From Heterobilharzia americana (lineage: Eukaryota; Platyhelminthes; Trematoda; Strigeidida; Schistosomatidae): a stretch of DNA of 64,000 nt. The notes under the pieces were generated by a model. The model worked only from the letters and a program-made list of their open reading frames with translations, had not been told where the DNA came from and made no database searches. Both the position numbers and the translations under genes were made by a program. Below, piece by piece: positions 11,831 to 21,804 of the stretch; the stretch's first letter is position 1; the number at the start of each line of letters is the position of its first letter. Where the stretch lies: contig OX104127.1 in the NCBI GenBank assembly GCA_944470555.2, positions 97,550,708 to 97,614,707 of the forward strand. Reading direction: 5' to 3'.

Positions 11831-12224
11831 GCCTATTTAACAAGAGTGAACTAGGAATAGAGTCAGAGTTTGGTGGAATCCCAATGGTGCATTTGTATTC
11901 ATTCTTTGACTTCTTCATATGCTTGATTGCTCACGGTAACCTTTATCTTCACACTGTCTTTTTATCTCACACTAACTTATCTTTTTTGATCACACTTTTC
12001 CTGTTTACCTGTCCTTTGTATACTACTGTGAAGTATGGTAACTTGAGGTGGTGGAGCTATGTGCAAGGCTCTACGTTGACTTCTTCACTCAGTGTTATTC
12101 AGTACTGATACATAACTATTTACATTAATCCTATCCTAACAGTAAAGTTCATCTTGCTTTATTTCATTTTTTTGACATATTTTGACCTCAGTAGACACGC
12201 ATTTTGGTTAATGCGAGACTAAAA

Positions 12225-12730
12225 GTTGGTATTGTGGAGGGCTGTTATGTAGTTTTAAACCCATCCCACAGTGAAATATTATTTTTTACTGGATAACTTA
12301 TGATACAGATCTAATGGCAATATTCCTATTAGAGTGGTTCCACAACTTTGAGACATGATCAATACGGATCTTTTTCTTCTCATTTATGAAGTGGGTAGTA
12401 GGATTTTCCATACATCCGCAACTGACACCGAGTCATTCTTATTACATGTTTTCGATATTGATTCAACAAGCGAAGATTCAGCTATCAAACTCTACCTCCA
12501 CTCAACTAGGTTATTACTTAGATTGTTACTCTGCCCAAAGTTATTGTGCGATTGCGTGATCTGACATGCATATTCACACAGGAGCTATTTGTAGATTCAT
12601 TATCTAAGCATCTACCAGCATCGATTTATCTTATTTTCTGTTATCAAAGTATAATTGACTCTGATCAAATACTTTAACCTGTGTATTTAACTTTACAGTC
12701 ATAACGGGGCATTTGATAAACTAAACTGTC
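12225..12730 (-). pseudogene. PLE (family A) GIY-YIG end and 3' terminal region, relic
   Basis: The plus-strand sequence matches 51.78-52.27 kb in the same order and orientation. A CACAGTGAAAT...ACTGGATAAC terminal block lies at 12270-12298, a TGTTTTCGATATTGATTCAA block near 12448, and the degraded nuclease follows. On the minus strand 12.65-12.72 kb reads VYQMPRYDCKVKYTG, against VYQILCNDCEVKYIG in the better copy, so the Cys-x2-Cys and the YIG are partly lost. This is a 5'-truncated, decayed PLE. Confidence 0.6.
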
Positions 12731-12734
12731 TTTG

Positions 12735-13760
12735 ATACACGCTTTGCTTGCACAAGATTTCTGTTCTATTCCTGTACTTTCTAAAGTTTGATACGTTACT
12801 ATATACTCGTATAAGCAAAGTTGAAAAGTTCTAAATAACTTCAAGTTACAGCATTACGCTACCTCCATAGCAGTGATAGATTAACTTTCGGTTCCTATCT
12901 AGCGGATGATACAGAAAGTAGGTTTTGTGTTCAAGCATCTCGTACCTTTCCAATGTAGGAAAATGTGCTGAATGCAGATAAAAATGATCGTTCACCAAGT
13001 AAATTATTCACGATTTCCCAAACGCAAGTGATAGCGCGTTTTTTTCTTGCAACTACTAAATAAAACTTATTTTTCTCTATGAAGTGCTCATTGTATATGA
13101 ATCAAATCTCCCAAAAAATATATGAAACTAAGGCCCAACATGAAAGTGTGATAAACAATAGAACATGTGAGTAAGACTGAGTTTATCAAGCACAAAAAGC
13201 TCAGAGAATATTTGCAGAAATGTCAATTACATTTTTAAGGGGCCACTTTTCAAAATGGTATATTCTTATATACACGACGAAAAGGACGAATTAATCAGGT
13301 TGACTTCAAACTAAATGGCTATTCATTCATGCCATTCCTTCAAGTAATTGCTCTAAACAAGTTGACAACGTTATTCGTGAAAGGGGTGAATAATTCACTT
13401 TAATTCTCCACCTGAATGTTTTCAGGGAATTGGTGAAATCTATCTAGTCGGACAGTATTCGCTTAAAAGGTCGAATGTATACCACACAAGTATTGATGTT
13501 TCTACGTTAATTCAACACAGTCAAAGTATCTACATCATTATTTTCATTTTCATTATGATGAATGCACTCTTTTTTTGCAAAATAAGTATTTTTGCATTGA
13601 AGAAGTTTTATGAATGCTCTGTCATTACCGTAATATAAGATTGAAGTGAAGACACCTATTGTCGTTCAAAATTGTGTGAATTATCACTGAGTTTTACCTT
13701 ATATTAGCCACTATTTCTATTCGTCAAACTTCGTCAAATGAAGTCGAAACGTTTAACCTA
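12735..13760. other. AT-rich DNA, no gene seen
   Basis: Nothing recognised apart from scattered short frames. Confidence 0.4.
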
Positions 13761-13766
13761 GTATAC

Positions 13767-13845
13767 CTTGCAGATAAGTTATTTAATGTAAATCTTTCTG
13801 GATCATTACATTTATTAATGGTTGTTCCGTAGTTAACCAAAATGT
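13767..13845 (-). CDS. candidate 79-nt internal exon, unknown protein
   Basis: On the minus strand the stretch is preceded by a pyrimidine-rich acceptor (ATCTGCTTCTGTAG) and followed by a donor CTGCAAG|GTATAC. It reads ILVNYGTTINKCNDPERF then TLNNLSA in one frame, with a split codon at each end. Composition is protein-like and no repeat in the window matches it. No domain recognised. It may belong to the same minus-strand gene as 20740-20841, but no phase test was possible. Confidence 0.3.
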
Positions 13846-14699
13846 CTACAGAAGCAGATATTACTTGAAAGTAGTTGCTTTGGTAATATTTGTTCCACTG
13901 TTTACAAAATAATTTCAAACAGAAACTATGAGGTTTCACATCAGTCTATTCAAATCACTTAGTTTGCTATTCATATTCGTAAATGATCAGCGAATAATCT
14001 GTTCGAATCTCCCATGCGTAAAACTTTGATTCAATGAACATCATAGGTCTCAGGATATTCAAGGCTTAATTTTATTGTCTTTTCGTAACTACTCAAACAG
14101 ATCATTCACAGTTTCTAAATTTCGCGACTAGTGAAAACACTATCTTCAACATTCACTCACAAATACACGGTGTAACAAGCATTCCTTCAATCCCGAAATT
14201 CAAGGAAGTCAGATTATACTTTTTAATTTGTAACCTGAACAAAAGTTTAGGTATAAACACTGTTAAAGAAAATGTTTGAAGTATTTGACAAAAAAAGATG
14301 AAGAAAATTACCAAAACAATCACATGATAATTAAGAAACGAAGGGAACAACTCAAGTGATTACTTGAAAATGCAAACTGATTACAGGTGAACAATTACTC
14401 TAATTCTTTTACTAGATGGTATTCTGCTGGGTGTAATGTTTTCATTTAAGAAAGAAAACACGCTATAGCCCTTTAAATGCATGCCGAAATTGCGGTTATT
14501 CATATCAGGTGTGTATGCCTGAGTACTTTCATGATGGAAATGGTTCACATTGGTTTGATATTAAAAGCAAGATATTCAACGAAGAAGACTCTTTCCAACG
14601 AATTTATTCGCAAGCTGCGCAAAAATATGTGTATTTTATGATATTTAAAGACTTCAATCCATGAGATAGCCTAAACTTAAATAATGGGAGACTGAAATA

Positions 14700-15425
14700 A
14701 CAATAATAATACTGATCCTAGTTGATGACATAAAGATTGAACAATAGCAGAAAAGGGTTACGTGAAATCTTTCGTACCTTTTATAAGGTACATAAAGGTT
14801 ACAAAGGGGTGAAAACATGATAGAGGTAATATGAATGGGACAAATTATTTGGAATAAATTGAAAATGCTTTCTTAAAAGTTGCAACTACTTGGAAGATTA
14901 AATAAAGTAACGCTGGAAACTATTAGGAACAAAAATAAAAGTAGTGATAATGATAGCGATGACATAAGAGTGCATAGATTAATCAAACAAACGAGGAGGG
15001 AGGCTGAAAAACAAAAAGGAACGAAGCAAATCAGACAGATATCTCTGGCTATCCATGAACTGAAGCCTGATCTTTGTACGCAACCGATTAGGTACAGTCT
15101 TTATCTCTACCTTGGCCTTATTTGGTCCCGGTTTACTCTGTTCCTTTTTACTTTTTTCTAACTACCCCTTTGTAAGATTAATCCTTGCACTCTCATACCG
15201 TTACTATCATTAATTTATTTGTACCCTTTGTAGTTTCCAGTGTTACTTCATTAAATCTTCCCATTAGTTGCAACCTCTAAGAAAGCATTTCAATGTATTG
15301 CAAATAATTTGTCTTATTCATATTAGCTCCACCATATTTTCATTCTTTGTTAAGGGTTTACATAACTTGTTTTTATTATCATTTAATCTTTACTTCATCA
15401 ACTAGCAACATTATTATTATAACCA
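14700..15425. repeat. ~720-bp imperfect palindrome (foldback-like)
   Basis: The reverse complement of 15065-15425 aligns with 14700-15060 over the full arm. Shared landmarks are TAATAATA.TG..CCTAGTTGATGA near the ends, AATATGAAT..GACAAATTATTTG, GAAATGCTTTCTTA.A.GTTGCAACTA.., GGAAGATT.AATAAAGTAACCTGGAAACTA, and AAAAAGGAAC.AAG near the centre at about 15060. No transposase or RT signature lies inside. Candidates are a foldback/MITE-type element or an inverted pair of terminal repeats. The open frame at 14880-15161 (+) crosses the centre and is most likely a by-product. Confidence 0.7.
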
Positions 15426-15429
15426 AATT

Positions 15430-15980
15430 GATGGATCAATTTCTTATTCAAATAATTGTCCTTGAAAAGATAAAGATGTTAGATTTCGCCTCTTAAACCT
15501 AAATCAAAACTTATTTACACTTGAACTACGACTGCTACATACCATTTCTTGACAAATCTGATTGTTGGCTACTCACATTAAGTAAAAGGCCTAAACAAGC
15601 TCTCATTTGTAAGTATTTATTAAGTTTGACGTTCAAAAGATCAATTATCATTGTCTTATAATTAAAGTATCCGGTGGCACATACATGCTTTAGTCATCCT
15701 AAAAAGAGACGTCTTCTTTTTCGCTTCTTCATAAAAGTTCGGTTATGATCTTTATCTTTTCAGCTAGGGATTTCTACTTGTGTGATCTAAGGATGTGAGT
15801 TGTGACTGCTTATTTTACTAGAATAGTATTAATATATGTATAGTTCACAGTACAATACATATCCGTCATTTGAACGGATATCTACACATTGGTTTTCAGG
15901 AGGGAACAGAACACACATCTGGAGTTTTTAAAACCAGGACGGCAAACGGTCTCATCCCGAGGCGTAACCACATGGGTGCC
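15430..15980. other. AT-rich DNA, no gene seen
   Basis: No exon recognised. From about 15870 the sequence becomes more GC-rich and may be the leading part of the tRNA-like element at 15985-16060. Confidence 0.35.
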
Positions 15981-15984
15981 TTCA

Positions 15985-16060
15985 GCCCGGCGGACCAATT
16001 GGTAAAGCATCGGGCCGGTAACTCGGTAGTCGCTGGTTCGAGTCCGGTCGCCTTCTTTTC
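15985..16060 (+). repeat. tRNA-related sequence (SINE head or degenerate tRNA)
   Basis: Box A-like CGGACCAATTGGTAAAGCAT lies at 15991-16010 and a perfect box B GGTTCGAGTCC at 16034-16044. The T arm can pair (GCTGG/CCGGT around the loop TTCGAGT), and GGCG at the left pairs with CGCC at 16049-16052. A TTTT polymerase III terminator follows at 16056-16059. The span from GGCG to CGCC is only 64 bases and the D arm does not form, so a functional tRNA is unlikely. Confidence 0.5.
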
Positions 16061-16097
16061 ACATTCAGTCATCACCCAGTATAAAATATTTTTAGTA

Positions 16098-19000
16098 ATT
16101 ATTATTATTTTTTATTGTCTCTTAAGTTCCTAGTAAAACATACGACTTTAGTAGCACGTCTCCATTCCACACTGTTATGCCGAATCTTTTGAACCTGGCT
16201 CCACGACTGCCAACAAGCTCTCACTTCTTCACACGATCTCCTTCATGTCACACTTGCCTCAAACGACAAACTCGCCGTTTCCCATCTGGGTTACACTCGA
16301 GTACCTGGCGAGTGATGTCCCCAACTGGTCTTCTTAGTGCATACCAAATCCATCTCCACTTCCTTCTATATATCTCTTCAGCGATGAGTTCTTGGTTGGT
16401 TCGTTCCCAGCCAGAGTGAGTTCCTTGTTGCTTATTCTTTCTGGCAATCCATCTGATCTTCAGTAACGAGCCAACGTAGGCAGTTGTTGATGAATGTCTG
16501 TAGTTTGTTAGAAATCCCTCTCGTAGAGCGCCAAGTCTCTGAACCATATAGAAGCACAAACTTGACATTAGGGTTGAAAATCAAGATCTTGTTCTTTATG
16601 ATGAGTGCAGTAGATCTCCACATTCATTTCAGAAGAATGAACGCCTCTCTTGCTTTTCCGATCCTCACTTTGACGTCCTCATCTGTGCCTGTTGAGCCTG
16701 TAGTTGAAACAGTGCTGACTGCCTAGATAGGTGAAAGAGGCTACTTCCTTTGAGTTTCTCCTGTTGATGGTGGTTGGAGCTTGTTGATGTTGCTGTTGTT
16801 GTTGGTTGGGTATCTTCACCACCTCTGTCTTCTCTATACTCACTTGAAGTCCCGTCTTCCCTGCCCTGCCCTACCCTGCCCTGCCTCTTCTGTCAACTTG
16901 TTAGTTTTCGCCTGTAGATCTTCAAGTGTGTGCCACAAGACATTAGACACAAGTCATCGGCGAAATCCAAGTCTTCTAGGTTCTTTTACCCGGTCCAGCC
17001 ATTGTATCCCCCTCTTCTCACAGCTCCCCACTGTTGTCTGCTGCATGATCCAGTCCAGTACAATCAGGAAGATCATGGGTGATATTAGGGAACCTTAATA
17101 CACTCCTGTCTTCACTTCAAAAGCATCACTGAGCTTCCCATTGTGAATTACTTGGCTGGCATGTGGCATCTTCATATAGTTGTTGAATGAGGCTGATAAA
17201 GATTTCTGATATTTCGTAGTGTTGAAGCGGTTAACAAATACTTTTCGGTCGACGCTGTCAAAGGCCTTTTCAAAATCGATGAAATTGAGGTAGAGATTGG
17301 ACTGCGATTCTATGCTCTGTTCTATGATGACGTGAAGAGTGGCGTTGCAATTTGATCCGCACATGACTTGCACTTCCTGAATCCAGCATGTTGTGGTCGT
17401 AGTTTTGAATCCAGCACATCCTTTTGCCCCTCCAGGATGATGCAGCCTAATATTTTGCTTGGGGTGGACAGGTGAGTGATTCCTTGACAGTTCTTGCAGA
17501 AACTTAAATCTCTCTTCTTCGGGAGTTTGACAAGGAAGCTCTTCTTCCAATCAATTGGCAGGTACCTTCCCTTCCTTCCAAACCTTCTGCAATAGTGGTG
17601 TGAGCATGTCCGCTGTTGTCTCTTCATCTGTTCTCTGTGCTTCTGGTGGATTTCATCTAGTCCTCCTGCTTTCTCACATTTCAGTAGTTTAACGGTGCTC
17701 AGGACTTCGAATTTCGTCGGAAGGCTTCTGTTCACTGGTAGTTCTATGGCTGGGCTGCAGAAGTTATTTCTGTTGGTGGTCGATTCAAGAGCTTTTTGAA
17801 TTGGTCAGCCGATCGTTTCCATTGTTTTTCTTTGTTGGTAATTGGATTTCCTTCATCATCCTTTATTGCTTTCACGTGTGTTGATCTCTTCCCAGATTGT
17901 AAAATGGTTATTTGATACAATGTCGTCACATCTCTGTCTGTCCTAGCAGCGTTCTGAAGCCTGTTCTGCTTCACTTGCAAATGTGACGTGGAAGTGTCTT
18001 TTGTCTTTGCGTGCAATCCTTTTCACTTCTTTGCCCAGTGTAGTGTTTTATGCATTGTACTCAGTTCCTCTTCTCATCGTTCATCCTTGCACTGGTTCGT
18101 CTTCTGCTTCACCATCCTCCTCTATCAGCTTCCATGTGTCCATTGAGATCTATTCCTTTTCCTGCCTTCCTTCTTCTTCCTTCCTAATACGGCTGTGCAG
18201 GTTTCTTTCCACATAGCTTTCAAAGACTTCCAGTGTTCTTCCACACAGGTTTCTTCAGGAATGTTCCTCGATATCTCCCATTTTGTCTTGATGGCTGAAG
18301 TGAAGATTTCTTTTGTAGTTTCATCCTTCAGTTTCCAAGTGTTGTACTTGAACTGCCGTCTATCACCAACCTCCTTGAAGGCTTTCAACTTGATTTGGAA
18401 GGCGGGTTCCTTGCATTGGATAGTGGTCTGAACCTACATCTGCTCCTCTTCTTGACCTTGCGTCAAGTAGACTGCGTCTCCACTTTCTTCACATTGAGAT
18501 AAAGACGATCTGATTTTTGTGTGTACTGGCGTCTAGTGAAATCCATGTCGCTTTGTGGATATCCTTGTGCTTGAATACAGTGCTTCTGATAAAAGAATCG
18601 TCGAATGTGCGAAATACGTTAAATGCAAACAATTCTTCATTCTCGTTCATTTCACCTAGTGCTTCTCGACCCATGGTTAGTTCTTTTCCTGTGTTGTCCG
18701 CTCCCAGTTTGACATTCATGTCGCCCATTAGAATTTCGATATCGCCAACTGACTTCTTGTCCAGTGTTGATTGGAGTTGTCTGTAGAATTCCTCCTTTTC
18801 CTCTTGCTCTGTATTATTTGTAGGTGCACAGTGTAGCATTGTATAATTGTGACCTTCCTTTTGAGTTGAATCTTGCTGTCATGATCCTGATCCTGGAGGA
18901 GATTGTTTCACACTACATGAGAGCCTTTGATGCTGTTGGGGACATCATGATAGCCACTCCATAACTCAGTGTGCTGGTGGTTGTCATCTGGGTGACAATA

Positions 19001-19115
19001 TCGGAGTAGATTATTGACACTGCTCTCCAGTTGACAGTTTGGAGAGTCCACTTCCATTCCCCCTGCTTTCGTAGGTTTCTAGCCCTTCAATACCATACCT
19101 TCTCATTTCTAAAAT
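16098..19115 (-). mobile_element. RTE-type retrotransposon copy, 5' truncated, dead
   Basis: Minus-strand copy of the element that is nearly intact at 33.44-36.67 kb. It begins with an (ATT)n-type tail (16098-16118), includes the basic C-terminus, RT and most of the endonuclease, and ends inside the endonuclease N-terminus near 19115, lacking about the first 330 bases. Recognisable minus-strand peptides are MGDMNVKLGADN (about 18700-18740), NFIDFEKAFDSVDR (motif A, about 17245-17290) and KWEISRNIPEETCVEEHWKS (about 18220-18280). Lesions include an in-frame TAA right after KTGVY (17096) and a 4-bp insertion near 16715. Both are shared with the copy at 60.7 kb. Confidence 0.85.
16858..16890. 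repeat. (CCTGC)n-like pentamer run inside the RTE copy
   Basis: CCCTGCCCTGCCCTACCCTG, about five units. The same run is at 61491-61517 in the sister copy, so it predates their separation. Confidence 0.8.
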
Positions 19116-19119
19116 ACGT

Positions 19120-20735
19120 CTTATTCAGAAGAAGGCGAACTGATAAGCTGATGAAATATTTACAGTATGCTTTACCGTGTTAGTAATATGAGGATACTGC
19201 TTTCAACTGACCTATTACACTTATTCATCTCATAAAACCCAGTAAAAGTGTAGATCAATGTGTAGCCCATGAAATTTCATTGCATTATCTAATGCAGCTT
19301 TTCGACTACGAAATAGTCAAAACCAGATGAGAAGCGTATCAAGTACAAAAGCAAATGGATTCCGGTTCGATTAGGAAAGAACGAGATTTACTAATTTGTA
19401 GTGCGTATTTTTTTCATGCCGAGAAAAGGGGACGACAGTGGTGTTATCAAACAGTAAACAAACATAAAACCAACAGAAGATCCAGTAATTGCAACAAATC
19501 CACAAATAGCATAAATTCTAAGTTCAGCTGAAAATCAGTTATGTAAGTTTGCAGTAAAAGCTACTTTCGGACCTAATGACTGCATAAATGACATTAATAT
19601 CGAAGATAACAAAGTAATGTTTTGATTAAAATTCTTTATTCAATAACTCACTTTTAACCAAGACTTGATATTCCTTGTGATTACATATATCCTTGAATAA
19701 TACTTCACTCTTCGTTCCTCCAAAATATTTCAAAGAACTAACAAGATCTCAAGCCAAAGGCTTATTTCAGCTGTTAAAAAGCATACTATCCATCCACGCT
19801 CATTAAAAAATAATCTATCCTTCAAAAAACTCACTACTACACAGATGATTTCGTATATTAATTAACATGCATCTGCAATAGACATACAATAATTGAACTT
19901 TCAAGTCGCGGGTGATGGAGCATATTTCCAAGCGACTTGAAAAACAATTACACTGAAATGTTTCGATAAATACAGGGTATAAGACAGCTGTCATCCTCTA
20001 TAGGTAAACAGATTACAGGAACAAGTTACAGGATTGACCCCAAAACACTCCTTAGACCATTTCATAGGAGCCATCAAGACCCTATACTTTGGTTCACTGA
20101 AGTCTTAGTCATACGAAATTTCCAAACCGTTTTATTTGTTCTAAAACAATTTGTCCTTAACTTAAATGTCCTTTGTTAATGTTTATCCCATTTTAATGCC
20201 AAGGGTGTAAAAACATATTATTCCTCCTTATTATCCTCATATTTTCCTAATCTTGTATGATCCCTCTTTATTCACCTTAACCTACCGTATTTCCATCCTT
20301 CATCTTAACATGTCTGTGACTAGACTGTTCAAAACTTTGTTGCTCAAATCCATCACACTTCCCCATATAACTTCTGTTTTCGCATTGCATTCTGCAAATT
20401 TTCAGACTTTTATCGCGTTCGCGATGATGTCTAAAAAATAATTACAGGAGCGATCTTACGCTGAATAAGACTTTATCACCTACAGAAACAGCTATTGTCT
20501 ACAAAATGAAGCGATTTCCCAAAAATGTGATATTTTGAAAATTTCCACTTTCTCAGTTTTACTTTCCATGTTCTCAGAATATTCATTGGATTTCCTCTTG
20601 TTTACGTAGTTGAATAAAGAGTTCCAGTAACTTTAATCTCAAACATAAGCTGATTTCGACTACTTGTCTCTAGTATCAACTTCCTTTGAAAACAAAAGTT
20701 GTCAAGATATCCTTTTCCCTGAATTTTCTGAGTAC
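19120..20735. other. AT-rich DNA, no gene seen
   Basis: No retroelement signature is visible. A perfect 9-bp inverted repeat TCAAGTCGC/GCGACTTGA around a 22-base loop sits at about 19902-19941. Confidence 0.4.
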
Positions 20736-20739
20736 TTAC

Positions 20740-20841
20740 CTCTGTAAGTATATTTTTCAATCTTTCCACACGGAAACAGACTTCTCCCAATCTTTCTTTA
20801 CCCTTGAAATCCAAAGTCCAAAGAATAATTCTATTCATTTC
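20740..20841 (-). CDS. candidate 102-nt internal exon, possible C2-domain piece
   Basis: On the minus strand the exon follows CCAGTAG and ends ACAGAG|GTAAGT, which is close to the ideal donor. It encodes 34 residues with no split codon: MNRIILWTLDFKGKERLGEV then CFRVERLKNILTE. The spacing of hydrophobic strand, Asp, Lys/Arg turn and LGEV strand resembles the late beta strands of a C2 domain (compare the general form LxxxVxDxDxxxxxxFLGEV). That would suggest a membrane- or calcium-binding protein, but the piece is too short for a firm call. No repeat in the window matches it. Confidence 0.4.
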
Positions 20842-20884
20842 CTACTGGCACATATTTAGTTATTTTATTGTGTATATTAATAAG

Positions 20885-21055
20885 ATATAGTAATGATGGA
20901 CAGTGGCTAGCAGTGGAATCCAGGATGCGCATTTCGTCCTATTTGAAACTCTTCAGCTGGATGTACCTGCCTCCCAGTGAGTGATGTTGTTCCCACCAGG
21001 ATTCGGACTCGGGAGCTATCGTTATCCACTACATCACCGAGCCACGACAGCCACT
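20885..21055 (-). mobile_element. hammerhead-bearing SINE (Sm-alpha type), family I
   Basis: On the minus strand box A (TGGCTCGGTGATGTAGTGG, 21026-21044) is followed by a box B-like GAGTCCGAATCC (20999-21010), CTGGTGGGAACAAC, and then a hammerhead ribozyme (20907-20972). The element stops soon after the ribozyme, so the usual 3' part seen at 44.09-44.2 kb is missing. SINEs of this build are known in schistosomes as Sm-alpha-type repeats. Transcription would be by RNA polymerase III and mobility would need a partner RT. Confidence 0.75.
20907..20972 (-). ncRNA. hammerhead ribozyme (SINE-encoded), core intact
   Basis: Minus strand order: stem I 5' strand ATCCAG, CTGAAGA (core CUGANGA), stem II GTTT/GGAC around CAAATA (two G-U pairs), GAAA, stem III ATGC/GCAT, cleavage C, stem I 3' strand CTGGAT. 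An outer stem GCAG/CTGC continues stem I beyond a small internal loop. All invariant core positions are present. Predicted cleavage on the minus strand lies between plus coordinates 20924 and 20923. Of the copies in this window this is the one with the best pairing. Activity is inferred, not shown. Confidence 0.8.
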
Positions 21056-21104
21056 TCTTGTGCAATGGGTATAGTTTTAGTGTTGTTGCTTGTATTACAC
21101 CGCT

Positions 21105-21255
21105 GTTGGTTGAACCGAACTGATCAGACTCTGCTGGCACGTGGGCTGCTGTGCGGATGCCTCGATGTTGTCTGTGGTACAATTATATATATTAATGATA
21201 GGCACTAGCTAGCAGTGGAATTCAGGATGCGCATTTCCAGCTGACGAGTCCCATA
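21105..21255. mobile_element. family I SINE 3' part with rearranged hammerhead
   Basis: 21105-21237 is the 3' part of a minus-strand SINE; CGTGGGCTGCTGTGCGGATG and the stem III/stem I strand GAATTCAGGATGCGCATTT are recognisable. The remaining half of the ribozyme appears in the opposite orientation as CCAGCTGACGAGTCCC (21237-21252), followed directly by a TA run. The ribozyme can no longer fold from either strand. Confidence 0.6.
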
Positions 21256-21273
21256 TATATATATATATATATG
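21253..21273. repeat. (TA)n microsatellite
   Basis: About 20 bases of alternating AT immediately after the rearranged hammerhead half. Confidence 0.9.
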
Positions 21274-21629
21274 TATATAAGATATCGGAGTAAATAAACT
21301 AAAAAACGACTAAAGCTTATGCGGAAGTTGAACATGATACAGTTCGGATGTTGGTATGGATTTATTAATTTGAGGGTGTTTTTGATCATGGACTAACTTT
21401 AGTTGGGAAACCATTAAAAACCTTGAACTCAATAAATCCCAACCAAACTTCAAACTGAATTCCTGTCTAATGCTCATTAGTGACAAGCGTTGAGATGAGG
21501 TTTTCCGAAGTTCTGATAAAAAGTACTAATCACTTCGGTGAATCAAGTCAAACCTGTAAACAAATATTCAGCGATCGTTGCGCTATACTGTGAACCGACA
21601 AGTAGAAAAATGTGAATCATTAGATTGCA

Positions 21630-21800
21630 ACCTAGTGACTCAGTGGTAGCGTGCTCTTGACGAAACCTGAAAGTTTCAGGTTTCATCCCTGATATTATTG
21701 TGGGTGCACACTGCTGAGGGGTCATTTACAAGGGCGAAAAATTCACGAACAGCTCCAATGTTCTGAATGATTTTCCATTTGGTGTCTTTCCACAATGAAA
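21630..21800 (+). mobile_element. tRNA-headed SINE, family II
   Basis: Box A-like TGACTCAGTGGTAGCGTG (21637-21654) and box B-like AGGTTTCATCCCT (21678-21690) form a tRNA-type head. It is followed by GTGGGTGCACACTGCTGAGG and GGGCGAAAAATTC, which correspond in order to a hammerhead CUGANGA, stem II and GAAA, though stem II is lost here. The rest is a degraded tail. The same order occurs at 40.2 kb (+) and, reversed, at 60.1 and 5.0 kb. Confidence 0.6.
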
Positions 21801-21804
21801 ACGT

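Noticed and set aside
14880..15161. 93-codon open frame (+) as a gene
   Set aside because: It crosses the centre of a palindrome and ends in a low-complexity Leu/Phe run; most likely fortuitous.
15985..16060. Functional tRNA gene
   Set aside because: Box A, box B, T arm and terminator are present, but the D arm does not form and the span is only 64 bases, so a SINE head or degenerate tRNA is more likely.
19902..19941. Terminator or operator hairpin TCAAGTCGC/GCGACTTGA
   Set aside because: Bacterial-type elements are not expected here; could be a repeat end or chance, with no partner found.
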